From contig NC_009407.2 of assembly GCF_000002875.2 (NCBI RefSeq), forward strand, positions 416,001 to 480,000: a stretch of 64,000 nt of DNA. The letters run 5' to 3'. The stretch comes from Leishmania infantum JPCM5. Taxonomy: Eukaryota; Euglenozoa; Kinetoplastea; Trypanosomatida; Trypanosomatidae. The position numbers were made by a program, and so were the translations under genes. How positions within the stretch are numbered: position 1 is the stretch's first letter; each line of letters opens with the position of its first letter. Positions 62,561 through 64,000 of this stretch are shown in pieces. The notes below the pieces were generated by a model, which worked only from the letters and a program-made list of their open reading frames with translations, was not told the origin of the DNA and searched no databases.

Positions 62561-64000
62561 TTTCTCGCGCGGGGTAAAATCCTTGACTTCGAGTTCGCTT
62601 TCCGTCTGCTAGCGTTTTCGACTCTATGGAAAGCGGCTCCAGCGATGTCTGCGCGTGCGTGCACGTCCCTGCCCCCAAAGGGGGTGCCGGCGAGATAGAC
62701 GGAAAGACGGGGAGGTGCACAGAGGCACAAGACACAAATAAAAAAACAGGAAAGATGGAAAAGACGGAAAAGGACAGAGCAACGGTGGCGAACAGCGCGA
62801 TAGAAAAACACAAAATGAAAAGGGGTGTACAGGCTCAGCAGAAGGAGCGGGGGAGGAAGAGAGGTGGGCGTGGGTGTGTGTGGAGGGGGGAGGAGGAGGT
62901 CCTGGCGGGGGTCGGAGAATCCCAAAGCGAAGGGGGACGGTAAGGAAGAGCGAAGAAGGAGAGAAGGGTAGAAGCGTATCCGGGTACGAAGCAGCGAACG
63001 GAGAGGGCGGAGAAGAGAACGCTGTCGTCTCCTGTGGTGTGCGCGCATGTGATGCTGTATACAGCTGCGCGTTCAAGGGTGCGTTCACGTTGTGTGGGTG
63101 CAAGAAAGAGAGCACACAAAGACGTAGGAGAGAGAAGAGTGGGAGAGAGTTCAAGCTTACGTTGGCGAGGGAAGGAGGGCGACGAGTGAGATCCGAGGCC
63201 GCCTTGAAGACCGTGTGCGGAGACGCCCCGTTGCACAATGTGCACAGCGTCCCACCCACCCCTAGTGAGTAAGCTGCTTGCGGCAGCTCTCCCCCATCGC
63301 GGATTTATACTGCCCCTCCTCATCCTCTTAAAGGTGGAAGAAACAGTTGGGCGAATGGAGTCGGCAGAGAGAGACACACACAAAGGAAGCGATGAGCACC
63401 ACTTTTCTGCCCACCTCTCTCTCGCTTGCTTCGCTGCGCTCCATCACATATCCACTCGCGTGATGGATTTGATGTAAATGCCGCGGCCTTTCGCTGGTGG
63501 CTGCGCACCGATGTTGTATCTCGGGGAGGGGTCGGGGTGAGGGAGGTCTTCGTTGCTTTTTAGGGGGTGAAATGTGAGTGGGAAAGAGCGCGTGAGTGTG
63601 TGGGCGTGTGTGAACGCAAATGCGCACAGCTGTGAACCCTGGGACCATCGTGAAAGAACAAAGAGGCGAGCAAGAGGAGTGGGGGATAGGATGTGAGCCA
63701 AGCCGACAGCACGAGTCTTGCTTGTTTGTTATGACGCTTTTCGGTGCGTAACACGCACACGCACAGCCTCGCCAAGGCACCAAAACAGAAAAAGCATATA
63801 TGCCACACCGTAGCGTAGTTGCAGTGGGCACGCATGCGCAGTCCGAAACACACCCCTACGCGTGGGCAAAACTCGTCCATCGCAAGACCTCAAAGCCCTT
63901 CGCTTCGTTTTTTTTATGACTTCGTCCAACAGCAAAACCACGACAAAATATAAAATGAGTACCCCCGTCCACCACGGCATACAAACCTACAATAAGACAA
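62561..64000. other. Spacer at the right edge
   Basis: No gene seen. The left part is the 5' UTR of the small BAR-like gene, with purine-rich runs (transcript pyrimidine tracts) at about 62840-62905. The right part is probably the 3' UTR of a gene beyond the window. Open frames here are repeat-derived. Confidence 0.55.
62840..62905 (-). promoter_or_regulatory. Pyrimidine-rich region upstream of small BAR-like gene
   Basis: Purine-rich on the plus strand, so C/T-rich on the transcript, 280-345 bases before the ATG at 62560. It is a candidate trans-splicing signal. Confidence 0.35.

Noticed and set aside
1..64000. tRNA, rRNA or snoRNA genes, CRISPR arrays, prophage or insertion sequences
   Set aside because: No tRNA A/B-box pair, rRNA-like stretch, direct-repeat/spacer array or transposase was seen on either strand. 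The dinucleotide runs are ordinary microsatellites.
1..64000. Strand-switch region or second transcription unit
   Set aside because: All supportable genes, including broken ones, are on the minus strand from end to end.
1..64000. An entirely new multi-gene system
   Set aside because: Neighbouring genes are functionally unrelated, as is usual in trypanosomatid polycistrons. The only true clusters are the BAR-like trio and the GH32 pair, both explained by tandem duplication.

Overview
The window looks like nuclear DNA of Leishmania or a very close relative. All convincing coding sequences lie on the minus strand and are intronless. They are separated by 0.7-4 kb of low-complexity, purine-rich, (TG)n/(CA)n-rich spacer, as expected of one long polycistronic unit transcribed from right to left and resolved by trans-splicing and polyadenylation. 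GC-rich, Ala/Arg-rich proteins and a ~0.5 kb SIDER-like retroposon family in 3' UTR positions fit Leishmania. The 565-residue M17 leucyl aminopeptidase close to beta-fructofuranosidase-like genes suggests the chromosome 23 region; this is from memory and was not searched.

Layout in transcription order (right to left). A cluster of three BAR-like membrane-curvature proteins (61.9-62.6, 57.2-59.5 and 54.6-55.5 kb; the last has an N-myristoylation signal). A TerB-like hypothetical (51.0-52.2). A single-pass membrane protein with two chitobiase C-terminal-type modules (46.7-48.7). Leucyl aminopeptidase (43.5-45.1). A small membrane protein (42.2-42.6). A broken SNF2 helicase (37.6-41.2). A 2,877-residue protein with an FCP1-type HAD phosphatase core (28.1-36.7). 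The complex I assembly methyltransferase NDUFAF7 (25.8-27.2). Two tandem GH32 beta-fructofuranosidases (23.4-24.9 and 18.5-20.2). A quinone oxidoreductase (15.2-16.2). A TPR protein (11.7-14.5). A multiply broken gene (7.6-10.5). A signal-peptide/transmembrane protein (5.1-6.6) followed by a decayed 3' extension (4.2-5.1). Then 4.2 kb of spacer with a SIDER copy.

The most interesting observations are these. The downstream GH32 paralogue has lost its catalytic nucleophile (WMGVPGG instead of WMNDPxG) while its neighbour keeps it. The two paralogues are a mosaic of near-identical and diverged tracts, one near-identical block running through the whole 3' UTR and SIDER, which implies recent gene conversion. 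Three loci are decayed in only 64 kb. I see no CRISPR, phage, transposase or clearly new defence-type system, and I make no such claim.
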